DNA from: Histomonas meleagridis
Taxonomy: Eukaryota; Parabasalia; Tritrichomonadida; Dientamoebidae
DNA length: 64,000 nucleotides
Reading direction: 5' to 3'
NCBI GenBank assembly: GCA_020186115.1
Contig: WSYJ01000144.1
Coordinates: 310,001 to 374,000 of the forward strand
Position numbers and translations under genes: made by a program
In this document: in pieces, positions 1-9,649 of the stretch
How the letters are laid out: each line of letters begins with the position of its first letter
How positions within the stretch are numbered: the stretch's first letter is position 1
Notes under the pieces: model-generated
Told to the model about the DNA's origin: nothing
Database searches by the model: none
What the model saw: only the letters and a program-made list of their open reading frames with translations

Positions 1-2465
1 ATAAATGGTCATAAAGAAATATTTAAATTACTTCTTGAACAAGAAGGAATTGATGTTAATGCTAAAGATATTTATTCTTTTTATTTGAAATTTATTTTAA
101 TAATTTTTTATTTCAAAATTTTATTTGGAAATTGTGTAATTTATTTAAAACAGCACTTATTTATGCATCTAAGAAAGGTGAAATAGAAATAGTTAAATTA
201 CTTCTTGAACAAGAAGGAATTGATATTAATGCTAAAGATATTTATTCTTTTTATTTGAAATTTATTTTAATAATTTTTTATTTCAAAATTATATTTGGAA
301 ATTATTTAAAATATTTAATACAGCACTTATGATAGCATCTTCAAAAGGTTATACAGAAATCGTTAAATTACTTCTTGAACAAGAAGGAATTGATATTAAT
401 GCTAAAGATATTTATTTATTTTATTTTTATTTTGTTTTAATAATTTGGTATTTTAAAATAATATTTGGAAATTATTCAAAATATTTGAAACAGCACTTAT
501 ATTAGCATCTGAAAATGGTCATACTGAAATTGTTAAATTGCTTCTTAAACAAAAAGGAAATGATATTAATGCTGATAAAATTTATTTGTTTTATTTTTGA
601 TTTATTATAATAATTTCATATTTCAAAATAACAATTCGGAATCATTTAGAATGTTTAATACGGCACTTATTTTGGCATCTGAAAAAGGTTATACTGAAAT
701 TGTCAAATTACTTCTTGAACAAGAAGGAATTGATATTAATGTTAATAATATTTAATTATTTTATTTATGATTTATTATAATAATTTGATGTATCGAAATA
801 ATATTTGGAAATTATTTGAATTATTTATGACTGCACTTATGTATGCGTGTGAAAAAGGTTACATAGAAATAGTTGAATTACTTCTTAAACAAAAGCAAAC
901 TAAATTTAACGAATGTAGTATTATTTTCATTTTTTCATTTTAATTTATTTTTATAACTTGGGAAAATTTCAAATTTTTATTTAAAAATTATATAAATAAT
1001 TTTGTTCAGCACTTATGTGTGCATGTGAAAAAGGTCACAAAGAAATAGTTGAATTACTTCTTAATTTATCAAGATCTATCGAGATTTATGACAAAAATAT
1101 TTACTTGTTTTATTTGATATTTATTTTTATAATTTAAAGTTATAAAACAATATAAGGAAATTATTTCAAATACATGAAACTCCACTTATAATTGCATATC
1201 GAAATGGTCATTATGATGTAGCGAAATTAATTCTTGAATATAAAGAAGTATGTTTATATCTTATAAAGATTTATACATTTTAATTCGGGTTTCTCTTAAT
1301 AACTTTGGGATATTTCAAGATAATATTTGAAATATATTTAAATTAATTGAATTAGTTCTTATTGATGCATCTACAAATGGAAAAATAGAAATGGTTAAAA
1401 TACTTCTTGAACAAAATAAATATTATATTAAATTTTATGATAATATTACTTCTAATGATATTATATATTAAAATAATATTTGGAAATTATCCAAATAAAT
1501 TCGAACACCATTTATTTTAGCATGTGAAAATGGTCATATAGAATTAGTTAAATTTCTTCTTAAACAAAAAAAAATTGATATTAATGCTCATGATATTTAT
1601 TTGTTGAATTTTTTATTAGTTTTAATAATTTGGTGTTTCAAAAAAATATTTGGAAATTATTTAAATTAATTTGGACAGCACTTATGAGCTCATGTTATAA
1701 TAATCAAATCGAATCAGTTAAATTACTTCTTACATTAAACAAAATTGAAGTTAATGTAAAAGATATTTTATTGTTTTGTTTAAAATATAATTTCATAATT
1801 TAAGATTTCTAAATATTACTTGGAAACTATTTACATGATTTGATTCAGCGTTTATGATTGCGGTTTCAAATGGTCATATAGAAATAGTAAAATTACTTCT
1901 TGAATTTAAAGGAATTGATATCAATGCTACAGATATTTACTTAAAATATATGATATTTGTTTTAAGAATATTATGTTTTAATATAAGATTTGGAAATTCT
2001 TTAAATCATTTAATACAACACTAATGAAAGCATCTTCAAAAGGTTATTTGGACATAGTGAAATTACTTCTTAAACAAGAAGGAATCGATATCAATGCTAC
2101 AGATATTTACTTATAATATTTCATTTTTGTTTTAAGAATTTTATGTTTTAAAAGTAGATTTGGAAATTCTTCATATTATTTAATACAACACTAATGATGG
2201 CATCTAGATTTGGTCAGACAGAAACAGTTAAATTCCTTCTTGAACAAAAAGGAATTGATATCAACGCTAAAAATATTTGTTTATTTTATTTGATAATTGT
2301 TTGAATAATTTGATATTTTAAACTGATACCTGAAAATCGTTTATTTTAATTGATACAGCATATGTTTTAGCAACATCTTTTGGTCACAAAAAAATAGTTA
2401 ACTTACTTTCTGAGCAAAAAGGAATTGAAATTAATCCCAATTATGCATGTTGGATAAGTAAATAG
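1..2465 (+). CDS. Ankyrin-repeat gene, 3' part, every repeat separated by a 68-nt intron-like spacer
   Basis: Fifteen ankyrin units are visible, the first cut by the window edge. Each has a core of about 30 codons of the form T-A-L..A...G...EIVKLLLEQ.GIDINAKD. Cores begin (Thr codon) at 150, 320, 490, 660, 830, 1006, 1179, 1352, 1505, 1675, 1845, 2015, 2185 and 2355. None of the fourteen complete cores holds a stop codon, although they differ at many positions. Between cores lies an A+T-rich spacer that changes the frame, so no continuous reading frame exists. The last unit runs without a spacer into a TAG at 2463. Known of the family: trichomonad ankyrin proteins usually follow an N-terminal DUF3447 region, which would lie upstream of this window. 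Inference: a gene spliced in every repeat. The alternative is a pseudogene or a reservoir of silent cassettes. Confidence 0.7.
240..319 (+). other. Representative inter-repeat spacer (intron-like)
   Basis: This spacer lies between the Asp codon ending one ankyrin core and the Thr codon starting the next. It opens with GATATTTATT and ends with TTTGGAAATTATTTAAAA plus a few bases before the Thr codon. The same two blocks recur at most other spacers in all three arrays. If the 12 nt needed to complete a 34-codon repeat are set aside, 68 nt remain. The stretch contains no GT dinucleotide, so a GT-AG intron cannot lie wholly inside it. Confidence 0.55.
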
Positions 2466-2751
2466 TTAAACATTTTTAAATTCCGATGATTTTTGTATTT
2501 AAAAGTGAGATCATCAAATAAAATGAGTTAATGCGTTCAGCTTTTGACTGATTTAATAAGCAAAGAACAATGTCTATTCATAGTGTTGATGATGCTACAA
2601 CTAGAATTTGATCAACTCACTAACTTCATGTAAATTGTCAATAGTTGAAACTTTAAGATTTAAACTTATTTTAAGTGTTGAACTTAAATAGCATTGGAAA
2701 ATTTGTTAATGAAATTTGTTATAAAATGAAGAATTGACTAATGTTTACTAT
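2466..2751. other. Intergenic, convergent gene ends
   Basis: A+T-rich sequence between the stop of the ankyrin gene and the stop of the GYPQP-repeat gene on the other strand. I see no open frame, RNA or repeat in it. Confidence 0.5.
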
Positions 2752-3039
2752 TTAGTATCCTCGGTAACCTGGATAGCCTGGTTGTGGATAACCTGGTTGT
2801 GGATAACCTGGTTGTGGATATCCTGGTTGTGGGTAAGCTGGTGGAGGAGGAGCATATCCTGGTTGTGGGTAAGCAGGTGGAGGTGGAGCTGGGTAAGCAG
2901 GGCGGTACATTGTATTTGGATAAGCAGCTGGGTAACCTGCGTTGTATGTTGTGTGTCCAAACCTACGTCTTGATGAGGATGAAGAGGAAGATCCGAAGTA
3001 ACCATAGCGTCCGTGCTTATAGCGATATTTTGGTGCCAT
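2752..3039 (-). CDS. Small GYPQP-repeat protein, basic Tyr/Gly-rich N-terminus
   Basis: 95 residues starting MAPKYRYKHG at the ATG at 3039; a longer version would need a non-ATG start. Residues about 1-30 are basic and rich in Tyr, Gly and Ser, with a run of Ser followed by three Arg. From about residue 45 onward the protein is built of Pro-Gly-Tyr units (AYP, PQPGYP), with four near-identical PQPGYP copies close to the end. It has no signal peptide or membrane segment. Similar low-complexity tails occur in annexins, rhodopsins and scramblase-like proteins, but here no folded domain is attached. Function unknown. A TAACGGTC-type promoter motif lies 15-22 bases upstream of the ATG, which favours this start and a real gene. 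Confidence 0.65.
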   Translation of the reverse strand: MAPKYRYKHGRYGYFGSSSSSSSRRRFGHTTYNAGYPAAYPNTMYRPAYPAPPPPAYPQPGYAPPPPAYPQPGYPQPGYPQPGYPQPGYPGYRGY

Positions 3040-3053
3040 TCTAAAAAATGATC

Positions 3054-3061
3054 TAACCGTC
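3054..3061 (-). promoter_or_regulatory. Myb-type AACGGT core promoter motif
   Basis: GACGGTTA on the minus strand, just upstream of the ATG at 3039, followed by TCATTTTTT, which resembles a trichomonad Inr. The core matches a Myb recognition element. I recall a Myb-like factor binding a core promoter motif (M3) in Trichomonas vaginalis; assigning this site to it is inference. Confidence 0.45.
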
Positions 3062-3251
3062 ACATTACTGAAAATTCGAATTTTGTGTTATTTGAAGTAA
3101 TTTTCTGATTTCTATGAAACCGCAAAAAATTCATTGACCGCTCATTTCAAAAAAGCCACAAACCGCCGGAACAAGCACTGAAATTTCTTATTGGAAAAAA
3201 AATTGGAATTGTAAACCAATCAAAACCTCAAATTGAACAGCAGTCAATAAA

Positions 3252-3273
3252 AACCGTCGGAATTCGGACGGTT
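3252..3273. promoter_or_regulatory. Palindromic pair of AACGGT-type motifs
   Basis: AACCGTC and GACGGTT face each other around a central GGAATTCG, forming a near-perfect 22-bp inverted repeat. It sits about 215 bp upstream of the GYPQP-repeat gene and 75 bp beyond the stop of the large minus-strand gene at 3348. It could serve as a paired Myb-factor site; nothing else is visible here. Confidence 0.35.
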
Positions 3274-3347
3274 ATGGGTAAATATTTACGCTTTTGAAAT
3301 AAAATTTTATCAAATTGTTCAAACCAAATAAATTTATTAATTATAAC

Positions 3348-6300
3348 TTAAAGAAGATGCGCAATCAAAGGAATGGGAACTTTTAAGCTTTTCTGTAGGG
3401 TTAACTTTAAAGTTGTCACGAACTGGAAGTTATTTTCTTTTAATTCTATTTGTAATTTATATTTTTCTTCTTCTTTATCCTTGACGAAAGCGAATCGTTG
3501 GTTATGTCTCTCAAAGATTTCTTTCATCTCCTGAAATGCCTCTTTCATCACTGCCGCGGGTATGAATAAGAAATATGAAGAAGGATATTCCGATATCAGC
3601 TTATGTATCAAGAATGGCATCTCACAGAAGTCTGCGTACGTGAACACGAATATTGCAGAAGACATATTCAGAATTTTCGGAAATGAATTTGGAAGTACAT
3701 CTACGAAATCGCAGAATGTATATTTCTTTGCGTGATCACTTTGTTCATTATTTAATGACAATGGGAACGGATAACACAAAGACTTCTTACATTTGTCCAC
3801 TGTTAATATCGGATTCATATTTGAGTTACAAACATCGCAAAACAAATTATAAACATTTTCGATGATTCGTTGCGTTGGGTTATCAATACATTGACATGAT
3901 ACAACTCTTGGAACGTTTGTATTACATATTAAAGTTTTCAGAATTAAATATGAAAAATATGGACATGAAATCGTTAATGAATTTGGTAATAAGAAATCGA
4001 AAGGAATCATTTGTAAGTCTGCGGAAGTATTAATAATCACTGGATGAGAACCAGTGTTTAATGTATATAATGCGCCTTTATTATTTTTATTAAATATATG
4101 TGAGTTATTAAATGATAAATCATCAGGATAAACATCATAAATGAAATCTTTGAAATCATCTTCGAAAAATGTTTGTGAAATATTATTAATTTCATTTATA
4201 TATTTTGTTTTCAGTTTAATTTTCTCTTTTAAATCGAAACTAATTAATTTAATAATATAACGAATTAAATTCGGAGTAAATAAATTCGATTGTGTATTAA
4301 ATGAAATCGAATTCTTTAAATATATATAATTAACTTTTTTGATTGGATTCTTTGTATTAATTAATGGGATTTTCCGTATTTTACCTTTCGATGGTATATA
4401 AATATAAATGTTTTGGAATATTCGTTGTATAAATATTAATCCATTTAATATCGGATGCGCTTGAATTAAATATTTAAATGATGTACATGAAGGTATATAT
4501 GACTTACGTTGATAACGCTCTTTATCTGTAAGTTTCTCAATGTTTCCACATATGGAACGATTTCGATTATTCATTTCTTCTTGTGTAATTTTCCCTTGTT
4601 TATAAAGTCGAACATTTGTATTTATTAATGAAAGATATTCCGGAATTTTTAATGAACGAGTTTCGAGATATTCATCAATGAAATTATAATCTTCTAATAT
4701 GTTTATAAATGAAGGGAAACGTAAACTTTGAAGATTTAATATATGTTTAGAGAAATTAATTGAAGGTTTTATTAAGTTGATTGAATCGATTTTAATATTT
4801 TGTAATTTATTTTTGATTATAATTCGGATATCATTCATTATATCAAATATTAATAAATGTTCATTAATAAATTCTATTTCATACGTGAAAAGAATTAATG
4901 ACATTCTTTGTAAGATATAAAACATTAAATTTAATGTTTTTAATGGGAAATCATTTGATATTAAATGACAACCACAAACAAAAAACTTAAAGAAGTTATT
5001 ATATGAATATTCAAATAATTTTTTTGATTGTTCATTTTTATTTTTTTGTGTATTAACTATCGATGAAAGTAATTGTGAATATATAATATATAAAGGATTA
5101 AATATTAATGATGACATACTTTCGATATTAGTGTTCAAACGATTTATATCTTCTTTTTGTATTTCTAAATTAATTGGCCATTCTGAGATATTTTTATTTG
5201 GCACTTCAATTAATGGTTGATAAGGTTCTGCATGTAATTCTGGATATTCTAATAATAAATCTAACATGAATAAATTCGTACGAATAAGTTTGTTAATTGA
5301 TTCAACACGTTGGAAACAAATTTTCGCAGTAGCAAATGATGAATATGTAATATTAACTATTTCACCTATAGTATATTTTTTATTTTCGATTATATTACCT
5401 AAAGATTTATTATCATTTTCTATAATTTCGATTTCTCCATAACAATTTTTTAATGTTAAAAATAATGAAATACCTCTTAATAAAAATGCTTTCCCTAATT
5501 CTTTTAATGAAGAGAAATAACATCGTTGAATATATACCTCGGAATAAAACATTGATTTCTTATATTGATATCGTTCTAAATAAGCAATTGCTAATAATCG
5601 TAATGAAGCTACTGAAGGATCGAATTTATTTGCTGTTAATATCGAAAAATTTGTAGTTAAACTTACACGTGTTTTAGGGAATTGATATTGAGGAATATAA
5701 TTAAACATTTCTTGGAAATTATTCCGTTTTAAACATTCCCAAGCACGAAAATAAGAAATAAGTCTTTTCATTTGTAATTTATCTGTATTTTCATAAGTGT
5801 TTAATAATAATTTTTCTGATTGTACAAATAAATTTAATTTACAAAATATAATAGCTAATGTAACACTTGAAACTATAGTTGTAACTGAGTTTTGATCTGG
5901 TGAAAAGTTTCCATTCCCATTTTGGAAATGATTTAAAATTTTTGGAGTTTTAAGTGAACCTCCAACAGTTGCAGCTAATGTTAATCTTCTTCGTTTATTT
6001 ACTTGTACGTCATACGATTTATGTAATAAATACATTAATACTGAAGCAGCTTCTGAATAATAACCTTGTTCAATATATATCGAAGATACTATTTGTCCGA
6101 AATATATTGATTCTTCCATTGAATTCTTTGCATAAAAATATTTTAATGATTGTGTATAATAAAATAATGATCGAATAATATCATTATTCCGAAATGATAT
6201 TTGAGCTATTTGTGATGAAAATGATAATTGTCGAATATCTGTTAAGAAATAATTATCCATTACATCTGCACAATAATAATATTTATTAGTTTTATCAAGC

Positions 6301-8180
6301 ATTTCACCAAAAAATAATAACGCCGAATGTACAAATATTATTCTTTTAAATACTGAGAATCCATATAATAATATATAAAGTGCTTCGAAGATAAATGAAC
6401 ATGAAAGTTTAGGATTTCGTTCTGATAAATTAATAGCTAATGCAAATGCAATACGAAATGTTATATAAGGTGAATAATTGTTTTTAAGATATTCCGAAAA
6501 TAATATTTTCGAACGCCATTTTTCATTACATATTAATGAATTCTTATTTTTTGTAATCGGTATCGATAAAACTGAATATATTAATGGTGAACGTCCATTA
6601 ATAATAAATTCATAATCACAAATATACATTAATTCTTCAAACGTTTCATTTAAATCAACAATTAATTCAGGATGATTCCGTTTCTTTTGTAAATATTCAA
6701 CTTCAATATCATCAATTGAAGTTTCGATAATTTTCGATTTCTCGATTTTGTTTATGATAATGTCTAATATTTCTTGTGTATGATTCTCATCATTAATTGA
6801 TAATGAATAATGTGCTTCACGTTCGATCTTTAACATATCAGGGAATAAGTCGCAAGGAATTTCATTATTCTTTACACTATTCATCACATGTAATATCGGT
6901 AATAACATTGGATAATATTCTTTCGGTACATTTCGAGGTAATTGTTGTACTGATAAACGTGATTCAGTCAATGATTGATATAAATTAAAATATGTTCCAA
7001 TGTTTTCCCATTTTAACTTACTTTTCTTTTGGCGATTTGTATTTTCATTTTCGATAATACGTTTTTGTATAATTGGATTCTTCGTATATATAATCTCTGA
7101 TGTAATACTTGCGTTCGCACTATGTATAAACTTCGGAGATGTTGGAATTTCACATCGAATAGATAATATCCATTTCTCAAATTGTATTGGCGACATTTGA
7201 TTCGATCCGTCTTCAAATAAATATGTGACTGTTTGTGGTGGCTCTGGTAATGCAACTGGTTCAAATCGTGGCGCTGCTGTTACATCTTCAAGGACATCAC
7301 CAATTTCTTCATTAGCTATTTCTAATACTAATACTGGAGCACGTTGTTGTACTGTTCCAAGATCCGCAAAGAAATCATCAGAAAAATCATCGTCGTCATC
7401 ATCACTATCATCTTCTGGTATTAAGTTTAATACTTCTTCAACTTTAGGATTGAAATTACTAAATTTCGTAACCGCCGATTGTAAAAAGGGATGTCGCGGA
7501 AACTCTATAACAATGTCTTTACATAACGAATAAACAAGATTTTGTAAAGTATAGTTGGGGAAAAAATTGGAAATCGGTAATGGATTTGGATTTTTTAAAA
7601 AGTCTTCAATGCTACAAACAAGTTGATAGATGGCACATTGTTTGTCATTGTCATCAATTAACGCATAATGAATTAATGAAAGGATTCGTGAATCAAGATC
7701 TTTCGAAATATAATTCTTAAGATTTTCATTGTTATTTTCTTTGTAAAATTTTATTAAGTCAATCTGCGCTAACAAAATGTCTGGGAGATCTGGATTTGTA
7801 AGATAATTAATAATGGTATTGTATGCTGTTTGATTATTTTGATCTTCTATAAATGTAGTTAACGCTTTCGATAATTCGGTAGGTACAATGTTTTCGGGTA
7901 TTAAGCAAATGTTGTTTGATTTTGGTGGTGATTCAAAAGTTTCTAACAAATTTGAAATTGAAGATATGTTTGATAAAATTTCATTAAATGAGGTGACTCG
8001 TCCGAGATCTTGTTCAAGTTCCCTGGGTACAGTAAATGATGATGGCGTTACTTTTGTTGTTAAAATTAATTCTGAATTATCATCATCTGACATTGAAGAA
8101 AAAAAATCGGATAAGTCACCTCCTGCATCAAAGTCTGTTTTAAGACCCAGCAGTACGGTGTTTCTTGACATTATACTCAT
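3348..8180 (-). CDS. Large helical-repeat (TPR-like) protein with CHAT/separase-like C-terminus lacking visible catalytic residues
   Basis: 1610 residues in one uninterrupted frame from the ATG at 8180; a second ATG lies three codons downstream. Residues 1-90 are Ser/Asp rich and an acidic run (DDSDDDDDD) lies near 255. The middle about 1000 residues are helical with TPR-like pairs (for example around 640-720 and 830-900). Near 1380-1430 the segment with SADLQMIPFDFLLP resembles the strand leading into CHAT or separase caspase-like folds (dLqmiPfe.L). I cannot find the His-Gly or Cys catalytic motifs expected of an active peptidase, so it would be an inactive relative or unrelated. Separases are likewise long helical proteins with a C-terminal peptidase, so degenerate separase is possible; a ciliary TPR protein is another option. 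Intact despite its length, while many neighbours are frameshifted. Confidence 0.6.
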   Translation of the reverse strand: MSIMSRNTVLLGLKTDFDAGGDLSDFFSSMSDDDNSELILTTKVTPSSFTVPRELEQDLGRVTSFNEILSNISSISNLLETFESPPKSNNICLIPENIVPTELSKALTTFIEDQNNQTAYNTIINYLTNPDLPDILLAQIDLIKFYKENNNENLKNYISKDLDSRILSLIHYALIDDNDKQCAIYQLVCSIEDFLKNPNPLPISNFFPNYTLQNLVYSLCKDIVIEFPRHPFLQSAVTKFSNFNPKVEEVLNLIPEDDSDDDDDDFSDDFFADLGTVQQRAPVLVLEIANEEIGDVLEDVTAAPRFEPVALPEPPQTVTYLFEDGSNQMSPIQFEKWILSIRCEIPTSPKFIHSANASITSEIIYTKNPIIQKRIIENENTNRQKKSKLKWENIGTYFNLYQSLTESRLSVQQLPRNVPKEYYPMLLPILHVMNSVKNNEIPCDLFPDMLKIEREAHYSLSINDENHTQEILDIIINKIEKSKIIETSIDDIEVEYLQKKRNHPELIVDLNETFEELMYICDYEFIINGRSPLIYSVLSIPITKNKNSLICNEKWRSKILFSEYLKNNYSPYITFRIAFALAINLSERNPKLSCSFIFEALYILLYGFSVFKRIIFVHSALLFFGEMLDKTNKYYYCADVMDNYFLTDIRQLSFSSQIAQISFRNNDIIRSLFYYTQSLKYFYAKNSMEESIYFGQIVSSIYIEQGYYSEAASVLMYLLHKSYDVQVNKRRRLTLAATVGGSLKTPKILNHFQNGNGNFSPDQNSVTTIVSSVTLAIIFCKLNLFVQSEKLLLNTYENTDKLQMKRLISYFRAWECLKRNNFQEMFNYIPQYQFPKTRVSLTTNFSILTANKFDPSVASLRLLAIAYLERYQYKKSMFYSEVYIQRCYFSSLKELGKAFLLRGISLFLTLKNCYGEIEIIENDNKSLGNIIENKKYTIGEIVNITYSSFATAKICFQRVESINKLIRTNLFMLDLLLEYPELHAEPYQPLIEVPNKNISEWPINLEIQKEDINRLNTNIESMSSLIFNPLYIIYSQLLSSIVNTQKNKNEQSKKLFEYSYNNFFKFFVCGCHLISNDFPLKTLNLMFYILQRMSLILFTYEIEFINEHLLIFDIMNDIRIIIKNKLQNIKIDSINLIKPSINFSKHILNLQSLRFPSFINILEDYNFIDEYLETRSLKIPEYLSLINTNVRLYKQGKITQEEMNNRNRSICGNIEKLTDKERYQRKSYIPSCTSFKYLIQAHPILNGLIFIQRIFQNIYIYIPSKGKIRKIPLINTKNPIKKVNYIYLKNSISFNTQSNLFTPNLIRYIIKLISFDLKEKIKLKTKYINEINNISQTFFEDDFKDFIYDVYPDDLSFNNSHIFNKNNKGALYTLNTGSHPVIINTSADLQMIPFDFLLPNSLTISCPYFSYLILKTLICNTNVPRVVSCQCIDNPTQRIIENVYNLFCDVCNSNMNPILTVDKCKKSLCYPFPLSLNNEQSDHAKKYTFCDFVDVLPNSFPKILNMSSAIFVFTYADFCEMPFLIHKLISEYPSSYFLFIPAAVMKEAFQEMKEIFERHNQRFAFVKDKEEEKYKLQIELKENNFQFVTTLKLTLQKSLKVPIPLIAHLL

Positions 8181-8845
8181 GGCTGGTTCTTAATTATGTT
8201 TTTTGCAACAAGAATTTTAACCTTTCAATCTGCAACGATAGGCAAGTTTTTCTGAATTCAATGAAGATCTTTCAATTTTTGAATATGTTTGTTCGATAAG
8301 ATTTTTTGGAGGCAAACGGTTGCATGACATCCATTGATGAACGTGCTCATAGAAAAAATTGAATTAAAAGCGATGTTCTTTTTTGTAAGTTCTCAAAAAG
8401 TGAAATAATTGAAAATAAATTTTTGAAAAAAATTACAACAAATTCGAACTGTGAATACCTATTTAGTAATAAATCAGAGAATGCAGCAGGAGGCCAAAAT
8501 ATTTTTAGCCAGATACTTAATTTTTTTTTTAATCTGATAGAATTTAATACCCCCTCAACATAGATGAACAGTTATTTTATGATTCCACTTTTTGATTAAA
8601 TTAAATGTTTTGGTCATACAATATTTTCTATGAGCACACTCAAATTGAAATTTTAAATGAAATGATATCATGATATCAACATTTCTTGTTGATAGGACTT
8701 TATGAATGCAAAAATTCTATCATCTGTTTGAATAATCCTGTTATCAAATTTCGTTTCCATTTGCATGATTTTAACTTTAAGATAATTTGTTAATGAAATA
8801 CTCAAATAAGAAAACCAAATACTTAAAAATTAATTTAAGAAATGT
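8181..8845. other. Intergenic
   Basis: About 665 bp between the start of the large minus-strand gene and the stop of the S27a fusion. It contains an AAACGGTT at about 8318-8325, the only promoter-type motif I see, rather far (about 140 bp) upstream of 8180. No open frame or RNA gene recognised. Confidence 0.4.
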
Positions 8846-9271
8846 TTACTTTGTGATTGTTAAGTGGCAGTTTCCACAATAAAGACGACCATCTTTGTGC
8901 TTTGCCATGAAGCAGCCTTTACAGTTTTCACATTCCTTACGTTGTGGTTCAACTGAGCCGTCTTTGCCAATCTTGAAGAGTTTAAGAAGCTTCATCTTTT
9001 CCTTCTTACGTGTATGTGGAACCCTCTTCTTTGTTGTAAAGCTCTTCTTCTTCCTCTTCTTCTTCTTACCTCCATCACATTCTGGAATATCATAAAGAAT
9101 TGAATCCTCGATGATTTCGTAATCTTGAAGTGAATAACCTTCAACAAGTTCTTCACCGCCGAAAACGAGAACACCATCTGTTGAGAGAATGGACTTGATT
9201 TCTTCAACCTTGGTTGTCGCTTCGACTTCCAAGGAGATAGTCCTTGAAGGTGTCTTGACAAACAGCTTCAT
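8846..9271 (-). CDS. RPS27A: Ubiquitin-like domain fused to ribosomal protein eS31 (S27a)
   Basis: 141 residues from the ATG at 9271. Residues 1-68 are a very divergent ubiquitin-like domain: the MKLFVKT start and the length fit, but it lacks the ubiquitin core sequence and the LRLRGG end, keeping only Gly-Gly at 67-68. A Lys/Arg-rich block (KKKKRKKK) follows directly, as in S27a precursors. The C-terminal part carries a zinc-binding CxxC...CxxC pattern (CENCKGC and YCGNC) typical of eS31 of the small ribosomal subunit. In most eukaryotes a protease releases ubiquitin after Gly-Gly; here the leader is unlikely to act as ubiquitin. A CCTTTT run lies directly before the ATG, like the pyrimidine start element of other trichomonad genes. 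Confidence 0.88.
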   Translation of the reverse strand: MKLFVKTPSRTISLEVEATTKVEEIKSILSTDGVLVFGGEELVEGYSLQDYEIIEDSILYDIPECDGGKKKKRKKKSFTTKKRVPHTRKKEKMKLLKLFKIGKDGSVEPQRKECENCKGCFMAKHKDGRLYCGNCHLTITK

Positions 9272-9272
9272 C

Positions 9273-9278
9273 AAAAGG
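9273..9278 (-). promoter_or_regulatory. CCTTTT start-site element
   Basis: CCTTTT on the minus strand ends one base before the ATG flank (CCTTTTGATG) of the S27a fusion. The eS6 gene has the similar CCCTTCCTTTTT in the same place. A CCTTT-type motif overlapping transcription starts is reported in Trichomonas; I apply that here by analogy. Confidence 0.35.
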
Positions 9279-9649
9279 CCATTTATTCACTAACTTCGTT
9301 TGGCCTAAAAATGAAGTGACACTTTTATTCCGGTTTGAATCAGCAAAGATATTTTTCTACAAAATAGCTTAAAAATATATTTTTTCCTTATTATAACAGT
9401 ATAATAAGGATTTTATTTTAATAGCGCTATTGTTTTATGAATATTTTGTGTTTTAAAAAATTAACAATAAAAATGTATTAAATAAAAAATAATTTTTTTA
9501 ATCACAAAATAGTTAACAAACTATTAGAGAACATAGAAGAACCCTAAAATAATGCTTTAATTTATGCATATTTAGAGTATTACAGGGAAAATACCTTTGC
9601 ATCCACCAAAAACCGAAATAACCGCAGTATATAAAGCTCGTATAACCAT

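Noticed and set aside
240-319. Spacers as GT-AG or AT-AC introns with simple boundaries
   Set aside because: No GT occurs in this spacer, and no AT...AC pair gives a 68-nt excision that restores the frame. I therefore report the spacers as intron-like with unknown boundaries.
3348-8180. Active separase
   Set aside because: The expected catalytic His-Gly and Cys motifs are not visible, so only a distant or inactive relationship is proposed.
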